NCBI RefSeq assembly: GCF_004104015.1
Contig: NZ_RYFV01000027.1
Location: 1 to 43,602, forward strand
From: Actinomyces oricola
Lineage (GTDB): Bacteria; Actinomycetota; Actinomycetes; Actinomycetales; Actinomycetaceae
Length of the DNA: 43,602 bases
Direction of reading: 5' to 3'
Position numbers and translations under genes: made by a program. The notes beneath the pieces are model-generated. The model was given only the letters and a program-made list of their open reading frames with translations. It did no database searches and was not told the DNA's origin. Numbering within the stretch: the first letter of the stretch is position 1; each line of letters begins with the position of its first letter. This document shows positions 1 through 8,931 of this stretch, piece after piece.

Positions 1-137
1 CTACACCCCACCACCAGACGACACCGACCAAGCCGACAACCAGAGCACCAGCCAGACAATCGACGAACCCCAGCCGGCAACCACCGGCTCCAGATAAAAC
101 ACCCTCCACAAAACCCAGGGCTTGACACCTGGGGGGT
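1..137 (+). mobile_element. Putative 3' end of an insertion sequence (partial)
   Basis: The first ~137 bases differ in character from what follows: C- and A-rich sequence holding the tail of an open frame (stop at 95-97) and then ~40 nt of noncoding sequence containing TTGACA at 122-127. Immediately afterwards a membrane-protein reading frame begins without any start codon. The simplest reading is the right end of an IS inserted into a transporter gene. The family cannot be assigned because neither a transposase core nor the opposite terminus is visible. An outward-facing TTGACA is known near the ends of several IS families, where it can act as a -35 box. The exact boundary (137 plus or minus 5) is inferred. 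Confidence 0.4.
2..97 (+). CDS. C-terminal tail of an unidentified protein, possibly a transposase (5' partial)
   Basis: An open frame running in from outside the window encodes a hydrophilic tail rich in Pro, Asp, Gln, Thr and Ser, ending in PATTGSR before TAA at 95-97. Nothing catalytic is visible in the 31 residues. It is read as the end of a transposase only because of its position next to a truncated gene. Identity is not established. Confidence 0.3.
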   Translation, partial: YTPPPDDTDQADNQSTSQTIDEPQPATTGSR

Positions 138-287
138 AAGACGGGTGCCTGGGCCTTCGCCAACCTCGGGGTCTTGGCGGCCCTCCTTATTGGCTTCCTG
201 GGCCACCTGCTCTTAGGGCGGGCCCGTGTAACTGCCCAGGAGGCGGCTGCTTCTACGGTTTCTACGGTTGAGGAGGCTGGGGCATGA
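138..287 (+). pseudogene. Truncated membrane transporter, C-terminal fragment
   Basis: Fifty codons with no start encode one hydrophobic helix (roughly WAFANLGVLAALLIGFLGHL) followed by a basic, Ala-rich cytoplasmic tail, ending at TGA 285-287. This is the last transmembrane segment and tail of a multi-pass permease. Its stop overlaps the start of the purine nucleoside phosphorylase gene (ATGA), so the two were translationally coupled. That coupling, and the tail pattern, make a nucleobase permease of the NCS1 (purine-cytosine) type the best guess, but 50 residues do not prove it. The 5' part is missing at a junction with IS-like sequence, so the gene is probably inactive. Confidence 0.5.
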
Positions 288-1117
288 GCGTGGACATCCC
301 CGGCCCGGGGCTGCTGGCCGCCTTAGCCGAGTCCGGGGGAGCGGCGGGGCCAGGGGCCGCCATGGAGGGGGCTCACCAGATTGCCCGGCGCACCGGGGCT
401 GCGTCCCACGATCTGCTCGTGGTCCTGGGCTCGGGCGCCGCCAATGCCTTGCGCGGGTGGGGCGAGCCGGCTGCGAGCCTGCCGCTGTCCGACCTGCCGG
501 GGGTGCGGGCGCCGTCGGCCCCCGGGCATGAGGACCGGCTCGACTCCTATGAGCGGACCGGTAGGAGGGTGCTCGTCGCCCAGGGCCGCACCCACCTCTA
601 TGAGGGGCATGGTCCGGCTGCGGTGGTGGCCTTGGCCCGGGCGGCCGCGGCGTCGGGCGTGCGTGGCGCAGTGCTGGTCAACGCCAATGGCTGCCTGCGC
701 AAGTGGGGTCTGGGGGAGGTTGTGACCATTACCGACCATCTCAACCTCACCGGGGCCTCACCCTTTGAGGGCACGGTGTTTGTGGATGTGCGCGGCGTGT
801 GGGACGAGGGGCTCGTGGCAGTGCTGCGGGACGTGACCCAGCGCGAGGGTACTTATGCGGCGCTGCGCGGCCCGGAGTACCAGACCGGGGCCGAGACCCG
901 GATGCTGGCGCTTCTGGGGGCGGACTGCGTGGGCATGTCCACGGTCCTGGAGGCCATTGCCCTGCATCAACTGGGGGTGCGGGTGGCCGGAATGAGTGTC
1001 GTCTCTGATCTGTCCTTTGCCGAGCAGCCCACTGATCCGCAGGAGGTCGTGCGCCTGGCCGGCGCGGCTCACCGGACGCTGGCCACCGGCGTCGAGGCGG
1101 TCCTGGGCGCGCTGTGA
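284..1117 (+). CDS. punA: Purine nucleoside phosphorylase (trimeric PNP family)
   Basis: A 277-residue cytoplasmic enzyme of purine salvage that splits inosine or guanosine with phosphate into free base and (deoxy)ribose 1-phosphate. Visible family motifs: LGSG at 48-51 (phosphate-binding loop), GRTHLYEG at 101-108 (the GR-H-YEG phosphate/ribose motif), NANG at 133-136 in the place of the usual NAAGG, GPEYQT at 196-201 (the GP-x-x-ET base-pocket motif) and MST at 218-220. Length is normal for the family. The ATG overlaps the stop of the upstream transporter fragment, so it probably relied on that transcript. If the upstream gene is IS-disrupted, expression now depends on promoters in or near the IS. 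A 38-bp palindrome lies 15 nt downstream. Confidence 0.88.
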   Translation: MSVDIPGPGLLAALAESGGAAGPGAAMEGAHQIARRTGAASHDLLVVLGSGAANALRGWGEPAASLPLSDLPGVRAPSAPGHEDRLDSYERTGRRVLVAQGRTHLYEGHGPAAVVALARAAAASGVRGAVLVNANGCLRKWGLGEVVTITDHLNLTGASPFEGTVFVDVRGVWDEGLVAVLRDVTQREGTYAALRGPEYQTGAETRMLALLGADCVGMSTVLEAIALHQLGVRVAGMSVVSDLSFAEQPTDPQEVVRLAGAAHRTLATGVEAVLGAL

Positions 1118-1132
1118 GGTCGACGCCTCCAT

Positions 1133-1170
1133 CTGTCTGCGTTCTCCTGGCGCCAGGAGAACGCAGACAG
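1133..1170. terminator. Perfect 38-bp palindrome after punA
   Basis: Two 19-nt arms (left arm starts CTGTCTGCGTTCTCC) meet with no spacer at 1151/1152. As RNA this forms a very stable hairpin only 15 nt after the punA stop, fitting a terminator, although no T-run follows. It could equally be a protein-binding site or a cruciform-forming element. Confidence 0.55.
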
Positions 1171-1263
1171 GGTGGGTGAAGGGCGTCCGGACCGTGGCGT
1201 CTCGCAGCCCCACCTCGTGGCGCACACGGGTGGGAAACAGGTGGGGAGGGGGCCGTGTCGCCA

Positions 1264-1269
1264 TAGTGT
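1264..1269 (+). promoter_or_regulatory. -10 hexamer TAGTGT for leaderless yjbR-like gene
   Basis: TAGTGT lies 6 nt before the GTG at 1276. There is no Shine-Dalgarno sequence. The spacing matches a transcript beginning at the start codon. Confidence 0.5.
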
Positions 1270-1275
1270 GTCCCC

Positions 1276-1671
1276 GTGAACGGCGAGGAGATTATGGCGC
1301 GCAGCCATCAGGTGGCCCAGGAGCTGCCCGGCAGCACACTGGAGCGGCCCTTCGGGCCGAGCTGGGAGGTCTACAAGGTGCGCGGCAAGATGTTCCTGGC
1401 GATCAACGAGGCCGCCAGCCCCGAGATGGTTAACGTCAAGTGCGACCCGGAGGAGGCGCGGGCGCTGCGGGCCGCGCACGACTGGATTGCGCCGGGCTAT
1501 CACATGAATAAGCGCCACTGGATCACCATGACGCCAGGGGAGGAGACCGACCCGATTCTCCTCCGCGAGCTCATCATTGGTTCCTATCTGTTGGTTGTTG
1601 CCGCCCTGCCCAGGGCTCGCAGACCCGTGGACCCCCTGCTCTACGCGCATGCCGCCGGCCTGGCCCAGTAG
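1276..1671 (+). CDS. MmcQ/YjbR family (DUF419-type) protein
   Basis: A 131-residue protein of the YjbR/MmcQ double-wing family, small cytoplasmic proteins of unknown biochemical role with a predicted nucleic-acid-binding fold. The diagnostic stretch is VKCDPEEA followed by HDWIAPGYHMNKRHWITM (roughly residues 54-90), the usual core around the conserved GYHMNK-HW. Length is typical. The GTG start at 1276 is chosen because it precedes the conserved N-terminal helix and has a -10 hexamer 6 nt upstream, implying a leaderless message. It stands alone between punA and fumC and shows no functional link to either. Confidence 0.82.
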   Translation: MNGEEIMARSHQVAQELPGSTLERPFGPSWEVYKVRGKMFLAINEAASPEMVNVKCDPEEARALRAAHDWIAPGYHMNKRHWITMTPGEETDPILLRELIIGSYLLVVAALPRARRPVDPLLYAHAAGLAQ

Positions 1672-1828
1672 CGGTCAGGCCAGCTCCGTGGAGCCGGTAG
1701 GGCCGGGGTCGCCGCAGTAGGGCGGGATCGCCAGGGGCCGGTCCAACGGCAGTGGGCGCGTCGTATGCCGCTGCTGTGGCCGCTGTAGCCGCGGCGTCCG
1801 GGGCGGGGCGCGCCCGGGGGACGAACGG

Positions 1829-1834
1829 TAGCCT
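1829..1834 (+). promoter_or_regulatory. -10 hexamer TAGCCT for leaderless fumC
   Basis: TAGCCT sits 7 nt before ATG 1842 and no Shine-Dalgarno precedes the ATG. This decides the start against the in-frame ATG at 1752, which would add 30 Ala-rich residues not expected in the family. Confidence 0.55.
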
Positions 1835-1841
1835 TGGCCGC

Positions 1842-3269
<1,428 letters not shown>

Positions 3270-3291
3270 ATGCGGGTCCGTAATGGCACGT

Positions 3292-3328
3292 GGCGGCGCC
3301 CGGGATCCTGGTGGATCGGGGCGCCGCC
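3292..3328 (+). terminator. GC-rich hairpin after fumC
   Basis: GGCGGCGCCC...GGATCC pairs with GGATC...GGGCGCCGCC around a short TGGT loop with one mismatch, 22 nt past the fumC stop. There is no T-run. The rest of 3270-3562 holds two direct copies of TGACCGACCCC-like sequence (about 3407-3433) and the Shine-Dalgarno of the next gene. Confidence 0.6.
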
Positions 3329-3562
3329 GCACGTCTGGCCGGTCGGGGCAGCGCGGAATCCTAATGGAAGAGTGGGGCGGGCCTTGCGGCCGGGCAAGAC
3401 CATTGCCCCGACCGACCCCTGACCGACCCCTGAGCGGCCTCGGGCGGGGCCGGTGTATTTCACAGGTTGAGCACAGGTGTTTCTTTTCGGGCTCCTCACT
3501 GCAGCGGCTGGGCTTACTGCTGAAGGCGCCGGCGCAAGGAAGGCGCAAGGAAGGAGAGAATC

Positions 3563-5398
3563 ATGGCTGTCTCACGACGTTCCGTCCTCGGGGCTCTCCC
3601 CCTCGCCGTCCTGGGAACGGGCCTGGTGGCTTGCACCTCGCCGGGCGAGCCCGCCGATGGCCCCAGCACAACCGCGGCATCCCTCACCCTGGACCCTGCG
3701 TCGTGGAGCTATGACCCCGAAGGAGACGTCTACTACCAGCTCGGCGTCACCTACGTCTCGGCGCCACAGGCTCCCGACTACCAAACCTTGGCGATCTTCG
3801 TCCCGGGCGCGTACATGTCTGCCACGGACAACGGCGGGGGCACCTATACCGCCAGCGTGAACCCTTCCGGTGTCGTGGGCCCTTTGACCGCCCCTGCCGC
3901 ACCGGTCGTCTGTCCCGTCAACACCCCGGGCTACTCCGCCCAGAGTCCGCTGAACGAGTACTCCTACGACACCATCAAGGCCTATATGGAGGCGGGCCTC
4001 ATCTATGTTCACGCCGGGCTGCGCGGCAAGGACTCCAACACCGACTCCTACTCGGGCGGCGCTCCCTGGGGTGTGACTGACCTCAAGGCGGCCGTCCGCT
4101 ACCTGCGCTACAACGCCGCCCTCATCCCCGGGGGCGCAGCCCGAGTCTATGTCTTCGGCCACTCCGGGGGCGGTGCCCAAAGCGCCATCATGGGCGCCTC
4201 GGGCGACTCTGATCTTTTCACCCCCTACCTCCAGGCGGTCGGCGCCGCAAGCACCGGCAGCGACGGGACGGTGCTGTCCGACGCGGTGGCCGGTGCCATG
4301 TGCTGGTGCCCCATTACCAGCCTGGACAGCGCCAACGCCGCCTACGAGTGGAACATGGGACAGTTCGCCACCACCGGTACCCGCGCCGAGGGCACCTGGA
4401 CGCGCGCCTACTCCCAGGACCTGGCCGCCGCCTACGCCAACCATCTCAATAGCCTGGGCCTCACCGACTCCTCAGGGCAGGCGCTCACCCTGGAGGGCAG
4501 CAGCGAGGGCACCTTTCTGGCAGGCACCTACTACGACCATCTCCTCGGCGTTATCGAGGACTCCCTCAACGAATTCCTGGCCGTGACCACCTTCCCCTAT
4601 ACGCCTTCCTCCGAGCAGATGGCGGGCATGGGGGGCGGCCCCTCGGGAGACTCGGGCGGTGCTCCTTCCGGACGGCCTCCAGCGGACGCCGGAACCGCAG
4701 CGGGCGGTGCACCCCCCTCGGGGCAGGCGCCCGCCAGCGGGGGCACGGACAGCGTGGGCGAGTCCACCACTTACAGCACAGTCGAGGAGTACATCGCCTC
4801 CCTTAACTCCGACTCCGAATGGGTCACCTACGATGCGGCCACCAACACCGCCGCCATTGCCGACCTGGCCGGGTTCGTCACCTCCCAGAAGAGCGCCACC
4901 AAGGACGTTGGCGCCTTCGACGGCGTCGACCGCGGCCAAACCGAGAACGTCGTCTTCGGCCGGGGCAGCAGCGGCCTGCACTTCTCGACCATGAGCCGCG
5001 ATGTCATTGCCGCCGGCGAGCCCGCCTACGCCGCTCTGAGCGGGTGGAACGATGACTACGGGTCCTCAACCTACGACACGGACCTGGCCATCACGGACTC
5101 GGTGGGCACCACCGTGCCCACGCGCGTGGACATGTACGACCCCTTGTCCTACCTGGTGGCGGGCTCCCGGTACGCGGGCACCTCCGTGGTGGCGCCCTCC
5201 TGGCGCATTCGCACCGGCATCACTCAGGGCGACACCGCCTCCACTGTGGAGATCAACCTGGCCCTGGCGCTAAAACAGGCTCAGGTGGGCAGCGTCGACT
5301 TCGCCACGGTCTGGGGGCAGGGGCACACCATGGCCGAGTCCACTGGCAGCGGCGAGGACAATTTCATCGCCTGGGTCTCCCAGCAGGCCGCCTCTTGA
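3563..5398 (+). CDS. Secreted lipoprotein esterase, tannase-family alpha/beta hydrolase
   Basis: A 611-residue exported serine esterase. Residues 1-24 form a signal with twin arginines (SRRSVLG) and a lipobox GLVAC, so it is probably exported (Tat possible) and anchored by lipid at Cys24. The nucleophile elbow GHSGGG puts the catalytic Ser at 201, after DLKAAVRYLRYN, a stretch I associate with bacterial tannases and related feruloyl-type esterases. By order along the chain Asp557 and His588 are the likely triad partners. Residues ~354-400 are a Gly/Pro/Ser/Ala-rich linker inside the lid region. Start: ATG with AAGGAG 6 nt upstream. A perfect 17-bp-stem terminator follows, so it is monocistronic. 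The natural substrate (gallate or other phenolic esters) is inferred from family only. Confidence 0.72.
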   Translation: MAVSRRSVLGALPLAVLGTGLVACTSPGEPADGPSTTAASLTLDPASWSYDPEGDVYYQLGVTYVSAPQAPDYQTLAIFVPGAYMSATDNGGGTYTASVNPSGVVGPLTAPAAPVVCPVNTPGYSAQSPLNEYSYDTIKAYMEAGLIYVHAGLRGKDSNTDSYSGGAPWGVTDLKAAVRYLRYNAALIPGGAARVYVFGHSGGGAQSAIMGASGDSDLFTPYLQAVGAASTGSDGTVLSDAVAGAMCWCPITSLDSANAAYEWNMGQFATTGTRAEGTWTRAYSQDLAAAYANHLNSLGLTDSSGQALTLEGSSEGTFLAGTYYDHLLGVIEDSLNEFLAVTTFPYTPSSEQMAGMGGGPSGDSGGAPSGRPPADAGTAAGGAPPSGQAPASGGTDSVGESTTYSTVEEYIASLNSDSEWVTYDAATNTAAIADLAGFVTSQKSATKDVGAFDGVDRGQTENVVFGRGSSGLHFSTMSRDVIAAGEPAYAALSGWNDDYGSSTYDTDLAITDSVGTTVPTRVDMYDPLSYLVAGSRYAGTSVVAPSWRIRTGITQGDTASTVEINLALALKQAQVGSVDFATVWGQGHTMAESTGSGEDNFIAWVSQQAAS

Positions 5399-5412
5399 GC
5401 GGCCCCTTCTCT

Positions 5413-5459
5413 GCACGACGGCGCCGCCCGTTCTGGGGTCCTGGGCGGCGCCGTCGTGC
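5413..5459 (+). terminator. Terminator hairpin after the esterase gene
   Basis: Perfect 17-bp arms (GCACGACGGCGCCGCCC and its complement) around a 13-nt loop, 14 nt after the stop, followed by TTCC rather than a T-run. Confidence 0.8.
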
Positions 5460-5572
5460 TTCCGCCGTGACTGCGCACACGGCCACTCCTGGTGCCGGTA
5501 GTCTTGGGCAGGCCCCACCTGCACCGACGCCATCATGCGCGAGTGCCTGCCGGCCCCATTCAAGGAGACACA

Positions 5573-7543
5573 GTGAACAGTCACGCGGAAGCCTCCCATC
5601 AGCTTCGCGAGACCGTCGATACTTATTTGCGGCGCCGCAGGCGTCAACGAGACTTCCAAACCAATGAGACCTACGCCGCGATCGCCCTGGCGGCGGCCAC
5701 CCTCGTGGCACTCATCTGGGCGAACATCGGCCACAGCTACCACGACTTCTGGGACACCCAGACGTCCCTGGCGGCAGGGCCCTTCAGCATTGAGCTGACC
5801 TTGCACGAGTGGGTTGATGAGGGCCTTATGGCGGTCTTCTTCTTCATGGTGGGTCTCGATGTGCGCCACGATCTCACCCTGGGGGAGCTGCGGATGCCCG
5901 GACACGCCCTGCTTCCCGCAGCGGCCTCCGTTGGCGGACTCGTAGTTCCAGCGGGCGTCTACCTCCTGGTGGCAGGAGGGTCCAATGGCGCCCACGCCTG
6001 GGGCTCAGTCATTTCCACCGACACGGCCTTCGCCCTGGGGATGCTCGCGCTCATCGGCCCCAAACGGGCCCCGCGGCTGCGGCTCTTCCTGCTGGCCTTC
6101 GCAGTGATTGACGACATTGGTGCGCTACTGGTCATTGCCGTCTTCTACTCCTCCTCCATTGACCTCGTAGCCCTGGGCCTGGCGGCCCTGGGTTTGGTGG
6201 CTGTCTGGCTCCTGGCGCAACGCGGGGTGTGGCGGGTGCCGCCCTACCTCGCCCTGGGCGTTGCCATCTGGTACGCCCTCTACCGCTCCGGGGTCCACGC
6301 CACTTTGGCCGGCGTGCTCATTGCCCTGCTCATGCCCGTCTACAGCGTGCGCAGCCGCGACGTGGACGGGGCCGTGGAGGTTGCGAGTCTCTACCGCCAG
6401 GCGCCCGCACCGGCTACGGCAGCGGCACTGCGCGAGGCCCTGTCCTACTCCATGCCGCTCAACCAACGCCTGTCCTTCCTCCTGCCCCCATACGTCAACT
6501 ACGTGGTGGTGCCACTCTTCGCCCTGGCCAACGCCGGTGTGGCCCTATCGGGGCAGACCATTGGCGCGGCCCTCTCCTCCCGGATCACCTGGGCGGTCAT
6601 CACCGGTCTGGTCCTGGGCAAGCTTGTGGGGGTCTCGCTGGGGGCGGGAATCGTGCTCCACCTTGTCCCCAGTTCGCGGCTCCCCGGGCTGGACATGTTC
6701 CGGATCATGGGGCTGGGCGCCCTGTCCGGCATGGGCTTCACCATCTCCCTGCTGGTAGTGGGCTTGGCCCTCAACGACGAAGCCTCCCGCGACCAGGCTC
6801 GCATAGGCGTGCTGTGCGCCTCATTGCTGGCCCTCGTCCTGGCCGCTGTTATCTTCCGCCTGGGCGACCGCTACTTCCCCCTGCCGAAGGCCAAGGGCGA
6901 GACCATGTGCCGCCCCCTCGACCGGGAGACGGACCTCATCGTTGGGTCGCCGGACGCCCCCAATGTCCTGGTGAACTACGCCGACATGGCCTACGAGGAG
7001 CGCTGGAGGCTCATGGAGGCCCTCCAGGCCATTGAGCCGCTGGTGGCGTCCGGCGAACTCCTCATGGCCATGCGGCATAAGGTAACCGGCCCCGACTCCC
7101 TCCTGGCGGCCCTGGCCCTAGAGGCGGCGTGGAACGAGCAGAAGACCTCGGCCTCGGGACAGGAACTGGCCTTCCCGCTCCACGACGCCATTGCTAATCT
7201 GCGCGGTCGCGTCACAGAGAAGTCCATCACCCGGGCGGCCCATGACACGGGCCTGGACGCGCACGCCATGTGGGAGCGCATTGGCAGCGCGGTTGACGAG
7301 TCCAAGGTTCTGCGCGACAGCCTGGAGGTAGACGGGCTGACCGAGGAGCCCGGCGAACCCGTGATATACCTCAATGGCAAACGCCTCCACGGGCTGTTCA
7401 ACCGCTGGACGCTCTCAGAAGCCATCGCCCAGGAGAGCGCCGCCCGAGAAGAGGAGCGAGAAGAGGAGCGAAAGGATCCAGGCCCGTCTGAGAGAGTTCG
7501 AACAGGCCCACTGACCCGCCGTAATCAGGAGAAGACGCCATGA
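5573..7543 (+). CDS. nhaA: NhaA Na+/H+ antiporter with C-terminal thioredoxin-like domain
   Basis: A 656-residue inner-membrane antiporter that exchanges Na+ for protons, serving pH and salt homeostasis. Residues ~30-430 are the NhaA unit with about 12 hydrophobic segments. Asp150 lies in STDTAFALG and the ion-binding pair Asp180-Asp181 lies in VIDDIGALL. Residues ~453-613 form a soluble thioredoxin/DsbA-like domain (begins IVGSPDAPNVLVNYADM), a fusion known in actinobacterial NhaA proteins. The position where such domains carry CPYC reads MAYEER, so the redox cysteines are absent. Start: GTG at 5573 with AAGGAG at 5562-5567; the upstream in-frame codons lack a ribosome site. The stop overlaps the next gene (ATGA). 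Confidence 0.93.
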   Translation: MNSHAEASHQLRETVDTYLRRRRRQRDFQTNETYAAIALAAATLVALIWANIGHSYHDFWDTQTSLAAGPFSIELTLHEWVDEGLMAVFFFMVGLDVRHDLTLGELRMPGHALLPAAASVGGLVVPAGVYLLVAGGSNGAHAWGSVISTDTAFALGMLALIGPKRAPRLRLFLLAFAVIDDIGALLVIAVFYSSSIDLVALGLAALGLVAVWLLAQRGVWRVPPYLALGVAIWYALYRSGVHATLAGVLIALLMPVYSVRSRDVDGAVEVASLYRQAPAPATAAALREALSYSMPLNQRLSFLLPPYVNYVVVPLFALANAGVALSGQTIGAALSSRITWAVITGLVLGKLVGVSLGAGIVLHLVPSSRLPGLDMFRIMGLGALSGMGFTISLLVVGLALNDEASRDQARIGVLCASLLALVLAAVIFRLGDRYFPLPKAKGETMCRPLDRETDLIVGSPDAPNVLVNYADMAYEERWRLMEALQAIEPLVASGELLMAMRHKVTGPDSLLAALALEAAWNEQKTSASGQELAFPLHDAIANLRGRVTEKSITRAAHDTGLDAHAMWERIGSAVDESKVLRDSLEVDGLTEEPGEPVIYLNGKRLHGLFNRWTLSEAIAQESAAREEEREEERKDPGPSERVRTGPLTRRNQEKTP

Positions 7544-7944
7544 CCCGCATTGACCACGCCGCCCTCTGGGTCCGTGATCTCGAGATCGCCCGGGACTTCT
7601 ACACCAAGTGGTTCGCGGGCGCCGCCGGAGACCTCTACCACAACCCCCGCACCGGACTGCGGACCTACATCCTCACCTTCGATGACGGGGCCCGCCTGGA
7701 ACTCATGACCCGCCCCGACGTCGTCGACACCGGGGCGGGAGATCGCTTTGGATGGGCGCACCTGTCCTTCGCCGTCCCGAGCACAGCCGCTGTGGATGCG
7801 CTGGCCGCCCGCCTAACGGACTGCGGAGTCGATGTGGTTGACGGCCCGCGCCGCACTGGCGACGGTTACTACGAGTTGGCCCTACTGGACCCCGAAGGCA
7901 ACCGGGTGGAGATCGTCTCCGAGGACTATGCGGCCCGTGGCTGA
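7540..7944 (+). CDS. VOC superfamily (glyoxalase/dioxygenase-like) protein
   Basis: A 134-residue vicinal-oxygen-chelate fold protein with two beta-alpha-beta-beta-beta repeats. It keeps four probable metal ligands at the expected spacing: His6 (IDHAALWV), Glu54 (RLELM), His74 (GWAHLSFAV) and Glu124 (NRVEIV), so it is probably an active metalloenzyme such as a lactoylglutathione-lyase-like or dioxygenase-like protein. The substrate is unknown. Its ATG overlaps the nhaA stop (ATGA), implying co-translation with the antiporter. The convergent remnant of an oxidoreductase gene lies just downstream. Confidence 0.85.
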   Translation: MTRIDHAALWVRDLEIARDFYTKWFAGAAGDLYHNPRTGLRTYILTFDDGARLELMTRPDVVDTGAGDRFGWAHLSFAVPSTAAVDALAARLTDCGVDVVDGPRRTGDGYYELALLDPEGNRVEIVSEDYAARG

Positions 7945-8009
7945 CTCCATCCATTAGCTTTCTGTCTTGTTCCTGCCTTGGAATGCCGGTGAGGGCCGGG
8001 GCGGGCGCC

Positions 8010-8219
8010 GGCCTCAATGCCCAGCACGCGTGGCAGGTCCATGCCCTCGGCGAGTCTTGTCACTGAGTGGTACTCGCTGCGGTTGAGGCCGAAGGCCATG
8101 ACCTTGAGCCGCACCCAGCCGGGGGCGGGCTCGGGGACCGGCAGATCGAGGACACGGAGGTTCTCTATGCCGGGCGCGGTGAGCTGGGCGGCGCGCATGG
8201 TAGGGGGCGTGGTGCTCAT
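8010..8219 (-). pseudogene. Truncated zinc-type alcohol dehydrogenase / quinone oxidoreductase (N-terminal remnant)
   Basis: The first 70 codons give a clear medium-chain dehydrogenase/reductase start: MRAAQLTAPGIENLRVL, then VRLKVMAFGLNRSEYHS and LPRVLGIEA, where the family would continue into the GEVV segment. After IEA the frame turns into Arg/Pro/Gly-rich sequence without homology and stops at 7926. A functional enzyme is about 310-350 residues, so roughly four fifths is missing, including the nucleotide-binding domain. The ATG overlaps the stop of padR (ATGA), so it was the second gene of a padR-oxidoreductase operon. The lost part was presumably deleted, bringing the convergent VOC gene within 66 nt. 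Confidence 0.78.
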
Positions 8220-8824
8220 AGGGGCTCCTGCGGTTGAGAGCAGCCGGTGCGGGCAGGCGTGTCAGGCGGGGTGCCTTGCAGGGCAGGGGGCTGCGGAGGA
8301 GTGGGCTCGTGGTCAAGAGTCTCGCGCAACCAGGCGATTTCAGCGCGGCGGGCGGCTGCGGCCACGCATGTCATGCCGCGCCGGTAGGGGTCGGGCTCGT
8401 CCCGGCCGCGTCGTGGAGCGCCGTCGTCGTAGAAGAAGGCGGGGGGAGGGGAGAGGAGCACCTTTAGACGACGGCGCAGCACCGCCTCCCGCTCGTGGGC
8501 CTGCGGGAGGTGGGACAAGAAGGCCAGCACGTTCATAAAGCGCGGCATTGACTCGATATCCGCCCCCTGCGCCCCGCGCAGCAACTGGTGAAGGCGTTGA
8601 CGTCCGGCTTCAGTGATTCTTACGACGCGTCGTGCCCGTCCGCGCGCCCCGGGCTCGTCGTGGCGGGTCAGGAGCCCGGCCCGTTCCATGCGCGCCAGTG
8701 CCGGGTAAAGGCTCCCCTCACTCACGTGGGAGCCGGGGCCGCTGAGCGCGGTGATGCGGCGGCGCAGCTCGTATCCGTGGAGGGGGCCGTCATCCAGGAG
8801 ACCGAGGATCTGCAGGTCGAGCAC
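8216..8824 (-). CDS. PadR family transcriptional regulator
   Basis: A 202-residue repressor. The N-terminal winged helix begins LDLQILGLLDDGPLHGYEL and continues SEGSLYPALARMERAGLL (recognition helix and wing), followed by a C-terminal helical dimerisation region (~90-160) and a Pro-rich tail. PadR proteins typically repress nearby detoxification or efflux genes in response to small aromatic ligands. GTG 8824 is chosen because TAGCAT lies 7 nt upstream (leaderless) and the conserved VLDLQ begins there; a longer frame to 8845 would overrun the -10. Its partner oxidoreductase is now a stub, so its remaining target may be only itself or the divergent opuC operon. Confidence 0.82.
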   Translation of the reverse strand: MLDLQILGLLDDGPLHGYELRRRITALSGPGSHVSEGSLYPALARMERAGLLTRHDEPGARGRARRVVRITEAGRQRLHQLLRGAQGADIESMPRFMNVLAFLSHLPQAHEREAVLRRRLKVLLSPPPAFFYDDGAPRRGRDEPDPYRRGMTCVAAAARRAEIAWLRETLDHEPTPPQPPALQGTPPDTPARTGCSQPQEPL

Positions 8825-8831
8825 ACCAGGT

Positions 8832-8837
8832 ATGCTA
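8832..8837 (-). promoter_or_regulatory. -10 hexamer TAGCAT of leaderless padR
   Basis: Located 7 nt before the padR GTG (8824). A possible -35, TCGATT, lies 18 nt further upstream at 8856-8861. Confidence 0.5.
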
Positions 8838-8841
8838 CCCC

Positions 8842-8851
8842 GCAAATTTGC
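8842..8851. promoter_or_regulatory. Palindrome GCAAATTTGC, candidate PadR operator
   Basis: A perfect 10-bp palindrome between the -35 and -10 of the padR promoter, in the padR/opuC divergent region. Position suggests autoregulation, but it is not the ATGT-N8-ACAT dyad described for some PadR proteins, so this is inference from place alone. Confidence 0.4.
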
Positions 8852-8857
8852 ATCGAA

Positions 8858-8887
8858 TCGACATAACGTGGGTGTTGCTGTTAGCGT
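8858..8887 (+). promoter_or_regulatory. Candidate opuC operon promoter
   Basis: TCGACA (8858-8863) and TAGCGT (8882-8887) separated by 18 nt, giving a ~40-nt leader before the opuC ATG. It overlaps the padR -35 region on the other strand. Confidence 0.4.
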
Positions 8888-8931
8888 GGGTCCGTGTCCA
8901 CGCCCGAGTCGCCTGGAAGAAGGTTGGGCGC

